A DNA stretch of 64,000 nucleotides from assembly GCF_003946605.1 (NCBI RefSeq), contig NZ_RHOQ01000001.1, positions 704,247-768,246 on the forward strand, given 5' to 3'. Of the stretch, positions 52,295 through 62,849 are shown in pieces; the first letter of the stretch is position 1; every line of letters starts with the position of its first letter. This stretch comes from Companilactobacillus baiquanensis (lineage in GTDB: Bacteria; Bacillota; Bacilli; Lactobacillales; Lactobacillaceae). The notes beneath the pieces are model-generated. The model was given only the letters and a program-made list of their open reading frames with translations, was not told the DNA's origin and made no database searches. The position numbers and the translations under genes are program-made.

Positions 52295-54373
52295 TCACTT
52301 CCAATCCTTTTGTTTGATTACATCTAAAAATAATTTAGATACTAATTCTTTTAATTCATTAGTATTACCGTTTTGATAAACCTTCAAATTACTTTCACTA
52401 TCAATGATCGAACTGGAAATACTTCCCATTAACTCAACACTAAAATCATTCATTTCTCTCGGTGCCAACATGAAAAAACATTTTTTCAAATTCATTGCCT
52501 TATGATCCATTCCCTTAATAACAATTGAATTAGACAATTCGTAAATCGAGAAAAATGGTTCAATAATAGTCTCATTAGTTGTATGGACTAAACCCATACC
52601 TGTATTGGGAAGTCCCACTGGGGCTCGCTTCATTCTTTGATAAAGAGCGGTTGCTACTTTATCAGCATCTAAAACAAACTCCGGTCGTAATCTTCTTGAT
52701 AGTAGTAACAACGTTTGTTGTAAATTGTAATCACGGTTATCAATTTTTTTTACTTCGATATGATTCAATAACTTTTTGGCTATCTTTAATTCATCATAAA
52801 GATTATTCAACTTACTTATCGGATCATTTGAATCACTCGTAATAGTAAGTCCCCTCTTGACTTCTATTGCACCAAATTGATCACTTAAATAATCTTTGAT
52901 TTCTTTGATTTCATTTTGCAAAAGCAATGGCGAAATGACTTTATATGGATACTTAAACCCAGGTAAGAAAATCGTTGAAAGTATCAGATCATATTGCTTC
53001 AAATCTAATTTACTCAATTCCGCAACTCTAGAAACTTTATAATTACTAATTTCAGGTACGGTCTTTTTTAAACGACTCTCTAAAACTCTGGCAGTTCCAA
53101 TACCATTCGCACAAACAACTAAGGCACTGATAATTTTATCTTGTCTTTGTTGTTCAAAAGCAGAAGCAAAATGAATCAATACGTAGGCTGCTTCACTACT
53201 GGACAATCGATCATTAAATACGCTTTTTAAACTATTCTGTACCTTTTCAAACAATTGAGGATAATTACTAATAACATTTTTCAAAACGGGATTATTTATC
53301 TCTGGTAACTGAGAGATCTGTCGTTTTAAAGCGGATCCAATGTGTGCCATTAAATCGTTAAACAACGTATCATCCGTTTTAAAGTCATACCCAAAACTAT
53401 CTGAAACTTGTTTGATCAAACTTCTAACCTGATAGGAAAGTTGAAGATCATAATCGTCAAGCAAGACATTATTTGAAATGGAAAAACTCATTCCTTGAAT
53501 CTGTTGTGCCATAAATTCTAATTCCATTAACGAAATTCTATCTCTGATCGTTTCATTAAACTGACTAAAAAGTTCAATTGCAACATGTTGATATTTAAAC
53601 AAATTGCTCTGATCAATGTGGTTTAGATGAGTGATAACTTTTTTATCTTCAATTCTCTTAGCCGAAACAGCCAATATAATAATCAGCTGTTTTAATTGGC
53701 TATCGGAGAAATTTGAAAAATCAGTTTTAATTCGACTTTGGATAGCCGTGTTAGCTTGTTTGACCAATTCAAAATCTAGTAAATTGATAAAATACTGTGA
53801 AGTTGTGATCGATTCAAGCGCGGTTTCGTTAGTGAGAAATTCAAAGAACTCATACTCATTGATTTCACTAGAAAGGATTCCACTTATAACTCGACGAATA
53901 TTACTTTCTTTTCCGATTACTTCAATACCTTTGGCCTTAATTCGGGATATTTCTACCTGATAATCGTTAAATATTCCTTCAATCACTTTAAGATCCTGGG
54001 TAATAGTTGAGACACTGACCTCAAACTCTTCAGCTAATGATCCGATGGTAACTATTTCATTCACAGTCAACAACTTGCAGGCTAAAGCACTTTGACGTGT
54101 CTCGACTGAAGTTATTGTTGCTTGATTATTTGGTTTGACCAACATGAAATTTAGTTCTTCAAAACTGTCTTTACTGCCGACTAAACGATAACTACCATCT
54201 TCTTTAGTTAAACTAATAGCTAAATGAGCTAAACTTGTTTCCAAACTTGATAATTCACGATAAATCGTTCGACGACTTACATGAATATTTTTCATTAAAT
54301 CAGCGATCCCTAACCCATTAGGATTCTTTAGTAAAAGTAATGATATTTCCGATTCTCTACTTGATAGATTCAT
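52295..54373 (-). CDS. mtlR: Mannitol operon transcriptional activator with PTS domains
   Basis: A 692-residue MtlR-type regulator: N-terminal HTH (residues 1-60, LMKNIHVSRRTIYRELSSLE), a second HTH (about 90-140), two PRDs (about 190-400), an EIIB-like domain with ALVVCANGIGTARVLES, and a C-terminal EIIA-like domain (540-690). PTS-dependent phosphorylation sets its activity on the mtlA promoter. It lies between mtlA and mtlF, the usual order in lactobacilli and Geobacillus. Confidence 0.93.
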   Translation of the reverse strand: MNLSSRESEISLLLLKNPNGLGIADLMKNIHVSRRTIYRELSSLETSLAHLAISLTKEDGSYRLVGSKDSFEELNFMLVKPNNQATITSVETRQSALACKLLTVNEIVTIGSLAEEFEVSVSTITQDLKVIEGIFNDYQVEISRIKAKGIEVIGKESNIRRVISGILSSEINEYEFFEFLTNETALESITTSQYFINLLDFELVKQANTAIQSRIKTDFSNFSDSQLKQLIIILAVSAKRIEDKKVITHLNHIDQSNLFKYQHVAIELFSQFNETIRDRISLMELEFMAQQIQGMSFSISNNVLLDDYDLQLSYQVRSLIKQVSDSFGYDFKTDDTLFNDLMAHIGSALKRQISQLPEINNPVLKNVISNYPQLFEKVQNSLKSVFNDRLSSSEAAYVLIHFASAFEQQRQDKIISALVVCANGIGTARVLESRLKKTVPEISNYKVSRVAELSKLDLKQYDLILSTIFLPGFKYPYKVISPLLLQNEIKEIKDYLSDQFGAIEVKRGLTITSDSNDPISKLNNLYDELKIAKKLLNHIEVKKIDNRDYNLQQTLLLLSRRLRPEFVLDADKVATALYQRMKRAPVGLPNTGMGLVHTTNETIIEPFFSIYELSNSIVIKGMDHKAMNLKKCFFMLAPREMNDFSVELMGSISSSIIDSESNLKVYQNGNTNELKELVSKLFLDVIKQKDWK

Positions 54374-54393
54374 CCTTTTTCGTCCTTGCAGAA

Positions 54394-56229
54394 TTATTTA
54401 AGTTCTGCAATAAGTTTATCATACTCAGGAGCATCCATTAGATTGTCAACAACAAGAACCTGAACATTCTTGAACGATAATTTGATACGTTTTGCTGTAT
54501 CACGACTAGCGATTACAAGAACATTTTCTTCATCATCAACTTCTCCAACTGATAGATGTTGAACTTTAATATCTGATACTCCGGACTTCTTCATATTATC
54601 TTTGAACAATGAACGTCCCATTGTAGCAGAACCAACATTTTGATCATGGTGAATGAAGTCGATTACTTTAATTTTTGAAACATCAATATCTTGAATATTA
54701 CTCTCTTCAGTTGTTTCTTTCTTATCTTGTTTTGTTTCACTAGGTGCGTCAGTTGTTCCAGAAACTTCCTTAGTCTTTAATCCTGTAACAATTTCATCAT
54801 ACTTAGGTGAATTTAAGAAGTTTTCAACAGCGACGTGAACGGCTGAAGGTGTCTTTTGAAGGGCACGACTTGCCAATTCATCTTGTGTAACGACCAACAA
54901 TCCTGGTTCATCTTTCAAACTATTGATTGCTGTATTTGTAACTGATAAGTCCAAACCAGCTTTTTTAACTTTATCTCTAAGAATTGAAGCACCCATTGCT
55001 GATGAACCCATTCCGGCATCACAGGCAAAAATAATGTGGTTAACTTCGTTAGCTGTTGAAAGAATGGCACGAGCATCTTCAGTAGAAGCAGCAGTTGCTT
55101 CTGATGAAGTTCCCTTAGCTGATCCTTTCATATTTGCCATTTTAGCTTGGCTAGCTTCAAGATCTGTATCTTCTGATTTATCACGTTTTAGAATAACCAT
55201 TGAAACTAAGAATGAAACTGCTGTAGCAACAGCAACACCACTTAATACCGCGATATAATTTCCTAATCCCTTAGGAGTCATTAGAAGAATTGAAATGATA
55301 GAACCTGGTGAAGGTGAAGCCTTCAAACCTGCTCCCAATAGGTTGAACATGAATGTACCTGAAACACCACCAGCGATAACTGATAGGAACAATGCAGGTT
55401 TCATCAATACATATGGGAAGTAAATTTCATGAATACCACCAAAGAAGTGGATAATTGCGGCACCAGAAGCACTACTCTTGGCACTACCTTTACCAAAGAA
55501 CATAAAGGCTAACAATACACCAAGACCTGGACCTGGATCTGGTTCAAGCAAGAATAGAATTGATTTACCAGCTTCTGCTGATGCTTGAATACCTAATGGT
55601 GTTAAAATACCTTGATTAATAGCATTATTTAAGAACAAAATCTTAGCTGGTTCAATGAAGACATTAGCTAGTGGAATAAGATTACGTTTGATAATCCAAT
55701 CAACACCTACAGCTAATGCTGCGGAAAGTCCTGAAACAACTGGACCGATTCCAAAGAATCCGATGATAGCTAACAACATACCTAAGATACCGGCTGAGAA
55801 GTTATTAACAAGCATTTCGAATCCTTGTTTAGTTCTAGGTTGAGCCCATGCATCAAATTTCTTAATACACCAACCACCTAAAGGTCCCATAATCATAGCA
55901 CCAATAAACATAGGAATATTAGTACCAACAATGACACCCATTGTTGCAATAGCACCAACGACACCACCACGATGTTCGTCAACCATGCTACCACCTGTAA
56001 AAGCAATTAATAATGGCAATAAATATGTAACCATTGGCGTGATCATTTTTGCCAATTGGGCATTAGGTAGCCACCCTGAATCCATAAATAAGGCTGTAAT
56101 AAGTCCCCAGGCAATGAATGCACCGATGTTTGGCATAACCATTCCTGAAAGCTTACTACCTAGACGTTGAACCTTCGTTTTAATAGAAGTTTTTTCTTTT
56201 TTTGCGTCTGTTTTTGAAACTGCCTCCAT
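54394..56229 (-). CDS. mtlA: PTS mannitol-specific EIICB with a duplicated, Cys-less EIIB domain
   Basis: A 611-residue permease starting at ATG 56229 (GGAAGGAG upstream). EIIC (about 20-345) has GAFIAWGLITALF and the GGIHEIYFPYVLM substrate motif. The EIIB domain (about 385-475) has IIFACDAGMGSSAMG with the phospho-Cys. A second EIIB-like domain (about 510-610) reads IDFIHHDQNVGSATMGRS and lacks the Cys. The operon promoter has two cre-like sites, so CcpA repression is expected. Confidence 0.93.
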   Translation of the reverse strand: MEAVSKTDAKKEKTSIKTKVQRLGSKLSGMVMPNIGAFIAWGLITALFMDSGWLPNAQLAKMITPMVTYLLPLLIAFTGGSMVDEHRGGVVGAIATMGVIVGTNIPMFIGAMIMGPLGGWCIKKFDAWAQPRTKQGFEMLVNNFSAGILGMLLAIIGFFGIGPVVSGLSAALAVGVDWIIKRNLIPLANVFIEPAKILFLNNAINQGILTPLGIQASAEAGKSILFLLEPDPGPGLGVLLAFMFFGKGSAKSSASGAAIIHFFGGIHEIYFPYVLMKPALFLSVIAGGVSGTFMFNLLGAGLKASPSPGSIISILLMTPKGLGNYIAVLSGVAVATAVSFLVSMVILKRDKSEDTDLEASQAKMANMKGSAKGTSSEATAASTEDARAILSTANEVNHIIFACDAGMGSSAMGASILRDKVKKAGLDLSVTNTAINSLKDEPGLLVVTQDELASRALQKTPSAVHVAVENFLNSPKYDEIVTGLKTKEVSGTTDAPSETKQDKKETTEESNIQDIDVSKIKVIDFIHHDQNVGSATMGRSLFKDNMKKSGVSDIKVQHLSVGEVDDEENVLVIASRDTAKRIKLSFKNVQVLVVDNLMDAPEYDKLIAELK

Positions 56230-56253
56230 ATTTTTAACACTCCTTCCAAGCAC

Positions 56254-56268
56254 TTAAAACGCTTACAA
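56254..56268 (-). promoter_or_regulatory. cre site 1 upstream of mtlA
   Basis: The minus strand TTGTAAGCGTTTTAA matches the CcpA consensus WTGNAANCGNWNNCW at 14 of 15 positions, 25 bp before the mtlA start. Confidence 0.7.
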
Positions 56269-56274
56269 GAAATA

Positions 56275-56289
56275 TTGTATGCGTTTGCT
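56275..56289 (+). promoter_or_regulatory. cre site 2 upstream of mtlA
   Basis: TTGTATGCGTTTGCT matches the cre consensus at 14 of 15 positions on the plus strand, 7 bp from site 1. Confidence 0.65.
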
Positions 56290-56363
56290 AAAATTCCATC
56301 AACGATAGCTTTGGCACAAAAATCTATGACAAAATCTGGTCTATACAATTTTCTTGTAAATTC

Positions 56364-56406
56364 TTGACAGATGGACTTAAAAACAACTATAATTGGACTA
56401 TACCAA
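56364..56406 (+). promoter_or_regulatory. nagB promoter with NagR-type operator
   Basis: TTGACA (56364-56369) and TATAAT (56388-56393) are 18 bp apart. TTGG-ACTATA-CCAA (56393-56406), overlapping the transcription start, resembles the GntR-family NagR/YvoA dre site (TGGTNTANACCA). Glucosamine-6-phosphate-linked derepression is likely. No nagR gene is in this window. Confidence 0.7.
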
Positions 56407-56442
56407 ACAAGAGGTATAATTCTGAAGGGAGTAACATATATA

Positions 56443-57174
56443 ATGAAAGTTATTGTTACAAGTAATAAAGAAATTGCCGGTAAAGAGGCATTCAAACTTA
56501 TTAAATCAGCTATGGATGATGGTGCTAAAGTTCTTGGATTAGCTACTGGTAGTACACCAATTCCTATGTATAAGGAAATGATTGCCAGCGATGTTGATTT
56601 TTCAAATATGACATCAGTTAACCTTGACGAATATGTTGGTCTTGCACCAGAAGATCCACAAAGCTACCGTTACTTCATGCAATCAAACCTATTTGATAAG
56701 AAACCATTTGCTGAAACATTTGTTCCAAATGGTAAGGCAGAAGATCCTGAAGAAGAAACAAAACGTTACAACAAAGTTATTGCCGACCATCCTATTGACC
56801 TTCAAGTTCTTGGTTTAGGTCGTAACGGTCACATTGGTTTTAACGAACCAGGTTCACCATTTGACGTTGAAACAAGAAAAGTTCAATTAACAGAATCAAC
56901 TATCGAAGCAAATTCAAGAAACTTTGAAAATGAAAATGATGTACCTCGTTACGCATACTCAATGGGTATTGGTTCAATCCTAAAGAGTAAGAAGATCGTT
57001 TTAATGGCATTTGGTAAAGAAAAAGCCGACGCCGTTAAGGGAATGATCGAAGGAAAAGTTACAAACGACTGCCCTGCATCAGTTCTTCAAACAAAAGATG
57101 ACGTTACAGTTATCGTTGACGCAGATGCTGCTAGCGAATTAAGTGATTCATCAATCGACGAAAAAATTAACTAG
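56443..57174 (+). CDS. nagB: Glucosamine-6-phosphate deaminase
   Basis: A 243-residue enzyme making fructose-6-phosphate and ammonia from glucosamine-6-phosphate. [43 protein letters not shown] and [11 protein letters not shown] match the NagB family with its catalytic Asp, His and Glu. The start is ATG 56443 after GAAGGGAG; the frame from 56371 lies inside the promoter. It shares the intergenic region with mtlA but is regulated separately. Confidence 0.94.
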   Translation: MKVIVTSNKEIAGKEAFKLIKSAMDDGAKVLGLATGSTPIPMYKEMIASDVDFSNMTSVNLDEYVGLAPEDPQSYRYFMQSNLFDKKPFAETFVPNGKAEDPEEETKRYNKVIADHPIDLQVLGLGRNGHIGFNEPGSPFDVETRKVQLTESTIEANSRNFENENDVPRYAYSMGIGSILKSKKIVLMAFGKEKADAVKGMIEGKVTNDCPASVLQTKDDVTVIVDADAASELSDSSIDEKIN

Positions 57175-57196
57175 TTTTTACTATTATATGTAGAGA

Positions 57197-57348
57197 GTGG
57201 AACAAAACATGTTCAGCTTTCGAGCATTAAGGCGAATGGCTCCAGTAATCTGATTTTAGATTACTGGAGCCATTCGTTTTAAGCGGAAAAAGCTATGTTT
57301 TGTTCCACGTTTATGCTGCATATTTCGAGACAAAATAGTTTTGTCCCA
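57197..57348. repeat. Structured intergenic repeat, copy E
   Basis: Nearly identical to 44048-44200. The inner stem reads CGAATGGCTCC.. / ..GGAGCCATTCG in place of CGAAAAGATCT / GGATCTTTTCG, keeping all pairs; the loop, outer arms and second hairpin are conserved. It begins 23 bp after the nagB stop. Confidence 0.87.
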
Positions 57349-57424
57349 GACTCATTCGTTTTACCCTAATTTTTACTTTCAAATATGACACTATGATATT
57401 ATATATAATAGTAAGCATATAAAA

Positions 57425-57455
57425 AAAGAGCTATGCCTCACGGCATGGCTCTTAA
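57425..57455 (-). terminator. Terminator of the rhamnose operon
   Basis: AAGAGCCATGCC / GGCATAGCTCTT on the minus strand with TTTTTTT tail. Confidence 0.8.
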
Positions 57456-57463
57456 TTTTATAC

Positions 57464-58294
57464 TTACTTAACTTTGTCCATTGACAAGAACTTAGGATTT
57501 GGTGTAACGCCAAATGATTTAGCTAAATCTCTTAGGTCATCGTCTGTAATTTCTTGTTTGATGTCTCCACCTTGGCTTTGGATAGTTGTGTAGATCAATG
57601 CTGCCTTCTCAACAGTTTCAATCAATCCATAAACTTCATCCATACTATCGCCGCAGCCGAAGATACCATGATGTGGCCACATAACAACTCTGAATTCATT
57701 CATCTTATCAGCAGTTGCTTGTCCGATTTCGTTTGTACCAGGTGTCATATAAGGGATGATACCAACACCTTCTGGGAAGACAACCAATGATTCGGCTTGC
57801 ATCTTCCACAATAACTTACTAATTTCTTTTTCATCCAAATTACGAGTAAATGATAGTGCAACCCAGTTTGTTGGATGACAGTGCATAACAACTCTTTGAT
57901 CTGAATCAACTTTTTGTCTTGTAATATGTGTCATCAAATGTGCAGGGAATTCACTAGTTGGTTGTCCACCATCGTTGAAGCCCCATAGTAAGTCTACGGA
58001 ATTTCCTTCATTGGTAATTTTAACCAAACCTGTATCTCTCTCTGGATAATTGTGAACATTCTTGAAATAACGACCTGTACCAGTAACCAAATAATATTGT
58101 CCAGCTAGAGGGGTTGCATCAAATTTAATAGGAATGTTTCTAATAACCTTGTTGAGGTCATCAAATTGATCTACTTCGTCTTGTGTTAAACGAAGACTGA
58201 CATTACCACCGTTTCTTTCGTCCCAGCCATGTTTATATAATTCGTTAGTGATTTCGGACATTTTTTCTACATACTTTGAATTCTTAAATTCCAT
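57464..58294 (-). CDS. rhaD: Rhamnulose-1-phosphate aldolase
   Basis: A 276-residue class II aldolase producing dihydroxyacetone phosphate and L-lactaldehyde. [14 protein letters not shown] opens the family, the zinc ligands lie in [13 protein letters not shown] and [11 protein letters not shown], and [14 protein letters not shown] is conserved. It is last in the order transporter-rhaB-rhaM-rhaA-rhaD. Confidence 0.94.
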   Translation of the reverse strand: MEFKNSKYVEKMSEITNELYKHGWDERNGGNVSLRLTQDEVDQFDDLNKVIRNIPIKFDATPLAGQYYLVTGTGRYFKNVHNYPERDTGLVKITNEGNSVDLLWGFNDGGQPTSEFPAHLMTHITRQKVDSDQRVVMHCHPTNWVALSFTRNLDEKEISKLLWKMQAESLVVFPEGVGIIPYMTPGTNEIGQATADKMNEFRVVMWPHHGIFGCGDSMDEVYGLIETVEKAALIYTTIQSQGGDIKQEITDDDLRDLAKSFGVTPNPKFLSMDKVK

Positions 58295-58330
58295 TATTTT
58301 GCTTCCCTTCTGAAGATGAACTAATTAATT

Positions 58331-59596
58331 TTAGTTACGTTTGAATTGAACGTCTTTTTCATATTGATGAATATTGTCTAGCCAATCGTTACCAACTGGT
58401 ACATCGTTACGTAGACAGAATTCGTCCCAAACAGCACCAAATGGATATGATTTAAGCTCTTCTGTTTCAACCAATCTTGTTGTAAAGTCGTAGTTTAATT
58501 CGGCTTTCTTCAATTGTTCGATTGGTTCAAGCATACCTTGTAACAAGGCCTTTTGTGTAGCACGTGCACCAACAACCCAAGCAGCAACACGGTTGATTGT
58601 AGCATCAAAGAAGTCAAGACCAATATTTGTCTTGTCAAGTTCATTATCACGAACTAATGAACGAGCAATTCTTACAAGTGCTTCATCAAAGATAACAACG
58701 TGGTCACTATCCCAACGAACAGGACGTGAAACGTGTAACATCAAACCTTTACCAAATGGTAGGAAGGCTGAGAACTTATCAGAAACATCTTCTGTTGGAT
58801 GCCAGTGTCCAGCATCAATTGTCCATAACTTGTTTCTTGTCAAAGCATAGTTGTTGTAGAACAAATGTGAACCAACAGTATATGATTCAATACCAGTACC
58901 GAATAGTTTACCTTCAAAGGCTTCGATAGTGTTCTTTTCATCATATTCTTTCTTGTCGATTTCATCCAATGATTCGATTAGACGAAGACGTGGTGTAGCT
59001 TTATCAACAGGATTATCCTTAAAGCCATCTGGAATCCACAAGTTATTAACTGATTGTTGACCTAATTCTTTACCAAAGTAGTTAGCAACGGCACGAGTTC
59101 TCTTACCATGTTCGATCCAGAAATCACGGATATCTTTATCAGGACTTGCTAATGTAAAGTTATGTTTTACCTTTGGATGTGAGAAGAATGTACCATTCAT
59201 ATCCAAACCAATCTTTTCTTTCTTAGCCCAGTCTACCCAATAACTGAAGTCTTCTGGTTCGATTTCATCGAGATCCTTCTTCTTGTCAGTTACGGCATAG
59301 ATAGCGTGCATTTGAACCTTATGTGATCCAGGGATAAGTGAAAGAGCTTCACTCAAATCACCAGATAATTCATCAGGTGTACGTGCAATACCAGGATAGT
59401 TACCACTTACACCAATACCACCAGTTAATTCTTGACCTGGGAATAAGAATCCATGAATATCATCGCCTTGCCAGCAATGTACAGATAATTTAACTTTGTT
59501 TAATTGTTTGATAGCTGCTTCGGTATCAACACCGATTTCAGCGTATCGTTCTTTAGCTACTTTGTATGCGCTTTCAACTTCTTCAGACTTAACCAT
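58331..59596 (-). CDS. rhaA: L-rhamnose isomerase
   Basis: A 421-residue metal-dependent isomerase converting L-rhamnose to L-rhamnulose. VKLSVHCWQGDDIHGF, GLDMNGTFFSHP, WTIDAGHWHPTEDVSD and GLDFFDATINRVAAW carry the metal ligands and family motifs. ATG 59596 is used, with TAGGAGG upstream; a TTG directly before it is also in frame. Confidence 0.95.
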   Translation of the reverse strand: MVKSEEVESAYKVAKERYAEIGVDTEAAIKQLNKVKLSVHCWQGDDIHGFLFPGQELTGGIGVSGNYPGIARTPDELSGDLSEALSLIPGSHKVQMHAIYAVTDKKKDLDEIEPEDFSYWVDWAKKEKIGLDMNGTFFSHPKVKHNFTLASPDKDIRDFWIEHGKRTRAVANYFGKELGQQSVNNLWIPDGFKDNPVDKATPRLRLIESLDEIDKKEYDEKNTIEAFEGKLFGTGIESYTVGSHLFYNNYALTRNKLWTIDAGHWHPTEDVSDKFSAFLPFGKGLMLHVSRPVRWDSDHVVIFDEALVRIARSLVRDNELDKTNIGLDFFDATINRVAAWVVGARATQKALLQGMLEPIEQLKKAELNYDFTTRLVETEELKSYPFGAVWDEFCLRNDVPVGNDWLDNIHQYEKDVQFKRN

Positions 59597-59614
59597 CAAA
59601 AATTCCTCCTAATA

Positions 59615-59929
59615 TTAATCTAAATGAAACATCTCGTCTAAATCTACAGTTACAGGGCTCTTATCAGGATTTGTATCCATCAAAGGCTCCATGTATGCCC
59701 ACCATTTCTTGGCAGCATCCGTTTTGGCAATATCATTATATTTTTCAACATTGTCGACCTCAAGATAAGCAAACAACATACCATCATCTTTATTCAAAAA
59801 GATTGAATAGTTGTGTGCTCCGGCTTCCTTCAAAGCCTTACGCATTTCTGGAAATAGATTATTGTGTCTCTTTTGGTATTCAGCATAAGAATCCTTATGC
59901 AAATACATTATTTGACCCATTCTTTTCAT
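59615..59929 (-). CDS. rhaM: L-rhamnose mutarotase
   Basis: A 104-residue RhaM that interconverts alpha and beta L-rhamnose. [20 protein letters not shown] contains the conserved His, and [16 protein letters not shown] is the C-terminal signature. Its ATG overlaps the rhaB stop (ATGA). Confidence 0.94.
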   Translation of the reverse strand: MKRMGQIMYLHKDSYAEYQKRHNNLFPEMRKALKEAGAHNYSIFLNKDDGMLFAYLEVDNVEKYNDIAKTDAAKKWWAYMEPLMDTNPDKSPVTVDLDEMFHLD

Positions 59930-61398
59930 TGAACTGTATCTCTCCCTTCAGTGTTTAAAAAATCTTGATACTCATGGAGCGTGTTACCGTATTTATTTGT
60001 TTCAGGCTTGAAAGTCTTAACAGGATATGAATCTCTGATAACCTTTCTACCTTCAGCAATATTGTTGATGTCGTTCTTTGTAATCATTTGAACCATCAAA
60101 TTACCGATGGCTGTTGCTTCGCCTGGTCCAGCGTAAACTGTAATGTTTGACAATGTACTTGTTAATTGGTTAAGTAGCGCAACATTTGATCCACCACCAA
60201 CAATATTTAATGCATCCAATTCGTAGCCTAAAATCCTATTTAGTTCTTGTATTTCATTTGCGTAATACAAGGCTAAGTTGGAATAGACTGCCATTGTCAA
60301 CTCACCAGGAGTTTCAGGAACTTTTTCATTGTGTTCTTTACAATAATCCTGAATTTCTTTAGTCATATTCTCAGGATTTGCGAAACGATCGTCGTTAACA
60401 TTAATGAATTGTTCGAATGGACTGACTTTTTCAGCCATTGAAGCTAATTCACTAAAGCTATACTTATCATCGAATTCGTGTTTTAAGTTTTGAACCATCC
60501 AAAGTCCCATGATGTTCTTTAGGAAACGGTATGTACCATAGGCACCCCATTCGTTTGTATAATTACCTTGGAATGCCAATTCACCGTTTTCAGGGACATT
60601 CAATTCTGTACCTAGTAATGACCAAGTACCTGAACTCAAGAATGCCCAATGATCGCCTTCACCAGGAGTACCCAAGACAGCTGATGCTGTATCGTGAGTA
60701 GCAACTGTAATTACTTCTGTTTCAGGCAAGTCATAAATGGTGTGCCACTTATGACGAATCTTACCTAAGATTGTTCCTGATTCTACCAATCTAGGGAATT
60801 GATCTTGTTGAACATGAACTTTGTCCAATAAGTTGTTATCAAAGAGTCCCTCACGAAGATTAAGCATTTGTGTAGTAGAAGCATTTGTTACTTCTGTTAC
60901 TGCATTGCCAGTCAAGACATACCCGATATAATCAGGTATCATCATAATCTTGTCAGTCTTTGCAAGTTCTTCTCTATTTTCTGTATAAAGTTGATATAAA
61001 GTATTGAAGTTAAGGAATTGAATACCTGTCTTCTTATAGATGTAACTCTTTGGAAGATCAGATGTTAATTCTTCCATAGCATCCTTTGTTCTAGCATCAC
61101 GATAACTAATTGGATCTTCGACCTTTTTACCGTCCATGCCGACCAAAACATAATCGACGGCCCAAGTATCGATACCTAATTGAACGTCATCATATCCAGC
61201 TTTTTTAATTTTTTCCAAGCCAACGAAGATTTCATTCATAATTGACTCGATGTTCCAGCGATCATGACCGTTTTCTTTAGTAAAGCCATTCTTAAAACGA
61301 TGCATTTCTTTTAATTGAAGCTTGCCACCATCTAAGGTTCCAAGCATCAAGCGACCACTTGAAGCACCAATATCAACAGCTACATAAGCTTTGCTCAT
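59926..61398 (-). CDS. rhaB: Rhamnulokinase
   Basis: A 490-residue FGGY kinase. [14 protein letters not shown] is the phosphate-1 motif, [14 protein letters not shown] and [15 protein letters not shown] mark the family, and [18 protein letters not shown] is the adenosine motif. It phosphorylates L-rhamnulose at C1. It overlaps rhaM by 4 nt and follows the transporter by 3 nt. Confidence 0.95.
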   Translation of the reverse strand: MSKAYVAVDIGASSGRLMLGTLDGGKLQLKEMHRFKNGFTKENGHDRWNIESIMNEIFVGLEKIKKAGYDDVQLGIDTWAVDYVLVGMDGKKVEDPISYRDARTKDAMEELTSDLPKSYIYKKTGIQFLNFNTLYQLYTENREELAKTDKIMMIPDYIGYVLTGNAVTEVTNASTTQMLNLREGLFDNNLLDKVHVQQDQFPRLVESGTILGKIRHKWHTIYDLPETEVITVATHDTASAVLGTPGEGDHWAFLSSGTWSLLGTELNVPENGELAFQGNYTNEWGAYGTYRFLKNIMGLWMVQNLKHEFDDKYSFSELASMAEKVSPFEQFINVNDDRFANPENMTKEIQDYCKEHNEKVPETPGELTMAVYSNLALYYANEIQELNRILGYELDALNIVGGGSNVALLNQLTSTLSNITVYAGPGEATAIGNLMVQMITKNDINNIAEGRKVIRDSYPVKTFKPETNKYGNTLHEYQDFLNTEGRDTVQ

Positions 61399-61401
61399 TG
61401 A

Positions 61402-62715
61402 TTAAACCTCCTGTCCACTTGTGGAATCATCAGAATCTGTTGCAGATCCATCAGCATTTCCATATCTCTCTTTAGAAATTTCTTCCAATGATTTTCCTCT
61501 TGTTTGTGGAGTCCAGATTGTACCAATTACTAGAGAAATTAGTAGTAGAACAATCATGAATGTACCGGCGGCCTTGAATCCCATTGTTGATAGGATAGTT
61601 GGGAAAATAATTGACCAAATACCAGCAGATGCACGAACAACGAAGAACATAACACCTTGTGATCCAGCACGATACTTAGTTGGGAACAACTCTGTTGCCC
61701 ACAATGCGTACCAAGCTTGAGCACCGATACCAGCTGAAACACCCCAGATAATAACGAACAACCAAAGGCTAGTCCAGTTCATACCAGCAAATGTCAAGAT
61801 GATCCATGAAGCTGCGGCCATTGCTGCACCAACAAAGAAGAAGATTCTATGGTTAGCTTTATCACCGTATTTAGCAAAGCCAAAGTATGTTGCTAAGGCT
61901 GTAAATACCCAAAGTACGGCTTGTAATAAGTTAGCTTGTAGGTTTGTTAAACCACCAGCTGTTTCGTATACGTATGGCATGAAGAATCCCATAGCACCAG
62001 CTACAAGGTTCCAGAACATATATACACCTGTTAGGAATAATAGCGATTTAATATTAATTACATTTGAAAATAGTTCTTTATATGGATGTGGTTTTTCGCC
62101 ACTAAGTTTCTCTTTAGCTTTTTGCTCTTCCCAATCTTTTGATTCGTCCAGATTTCTCTGCAAGCTCCAAGCAATGAAGGCAACTACGGCCAAGATAGCA
62201 AATAGAATTCTGTTACCTAATAAGCCAAGTGGTGCAAAGATAACACCTAATGTAAAGATAAGTGCTGGTCCCATTGACCAAGCAAATTGCGAAATACCAA
62301 TGTTTCTGGCACGATCTGTATCTTCAGATGTTTCTGAAATGTAAGTCCAACTTGCAGGAACACCAGCACCAACAGCGATACCAGTTACAATAAATCCAGC
62401 TAATAACATTGGAAAGTTAACTGAAAATGTTACTATAAGTGCACCAAGTAAATATATAATCATATCGTAAGTATAAATAACCTTACGACCATATTTATCT
62501 GATAAATGTCCACCGATCAACGCACCAATCGCTGATCCAAAGGCATTGGCACTCAATGCACCAAGTAAACCAACTTCAAAACTACTTAATCCAAACTCAT
62601 GAGTCCATAAAGTCAAACCACTAGCACCGGCAACAATACAACCGGAATCTAGGAAGTTAGTTAACGATACGGCCATCGTTGACTTTAAAGATCCCTTTCC
62701 ACTTGAATCACTCAT
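61402..62715 (-). CDS. rhaY: MFS sugar porter, putative L-rhamnose permease
   Basis: A 437-residue, 12-helix sugar porter family protein. GGHLSDKYGRKVIY is motif A and TRGKSLEEISKERYG is the sugar-porter C-terminal motif. Position as first gene of the rhamnose operon indicates L-rhamnose uptake; the substrate is inferred. The promoter region carries a full cre match. rhaR is divergent. Confidence 0.85.
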   Translation of the reverse strand: MSDSSGKGSLKSTMAVSLTNFLDSGCIVAGASGLTLWTHEFGLSSFEVGLLGALSANAFGSAIGALIGGHLSDKYGRKVIYTYDMIIYLLGALIVTFSVNFPMLLAGFIVTGIAVGAGVPASWTYISETSEDTDRARNIGISQFAWSMGPALIFTLGVIFAPLGLLGNRILFAILAVVAFIAWSLQRNLDESKDWEEQKAKEKLSGEKPHPYKELFSNVINIKSLLFLTGVYMFWNLVAGAMGFFMPYVYETAGGLTNLQANLLQAVLWVFTALATYFGFAKYGDKANHRIFFFVGAAMAAASWIILTFAGMNWTSLWLFVIIWGVSAGIGAQAWYALWATELFPTKYRAGSQGVMFFVVRASAGIWSIIFPTILSTMGFKAAGTFMIVLLLISLVIGTIWTPQTRGKSLEEISKERYGNADGSATDSDDSTSGQEV

Positions 62716-62742
62716 AACTACACCTCACCCCGAATTAATTTT

Positions 62743-62757
62743 GAGAAAACGTTCACA
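62743..62757. promoter_or_regulatory. GAGAAAACGTTCACA element (cre-like), rha side
   Basis: A cre-like element with AAACGTT core, 28 bp before the permease start. The 15-mer TGAGAAAACGTTCAC including its left base recurs at 63871-63885 before the next catabolic gene, so it may be CcpA- or RhaR-bound. Confidence 0.5.
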
Positions 62758-62780
62758 TGTTGTTACAAGTTCTAATTTAC

Positions 62781-62795
62781 AGTGAACGCTTACAT
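62781..62795 (-). promoter_or_regulatory. cre site in the rhaY-rhaR intergenic region
   Basis: The minus strand ATGTAAGCGTTCACT matches WTGNAANCGNWNNCW at all 15 positions, between the divergent permease and regulator genes. Confidence 0.8.
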
Positions 62796-62849
62796 TCTTA
62801 AATGTCATTAGCACAGTTTATTAGTGACAAAATCACAGGGGGTAACTTT

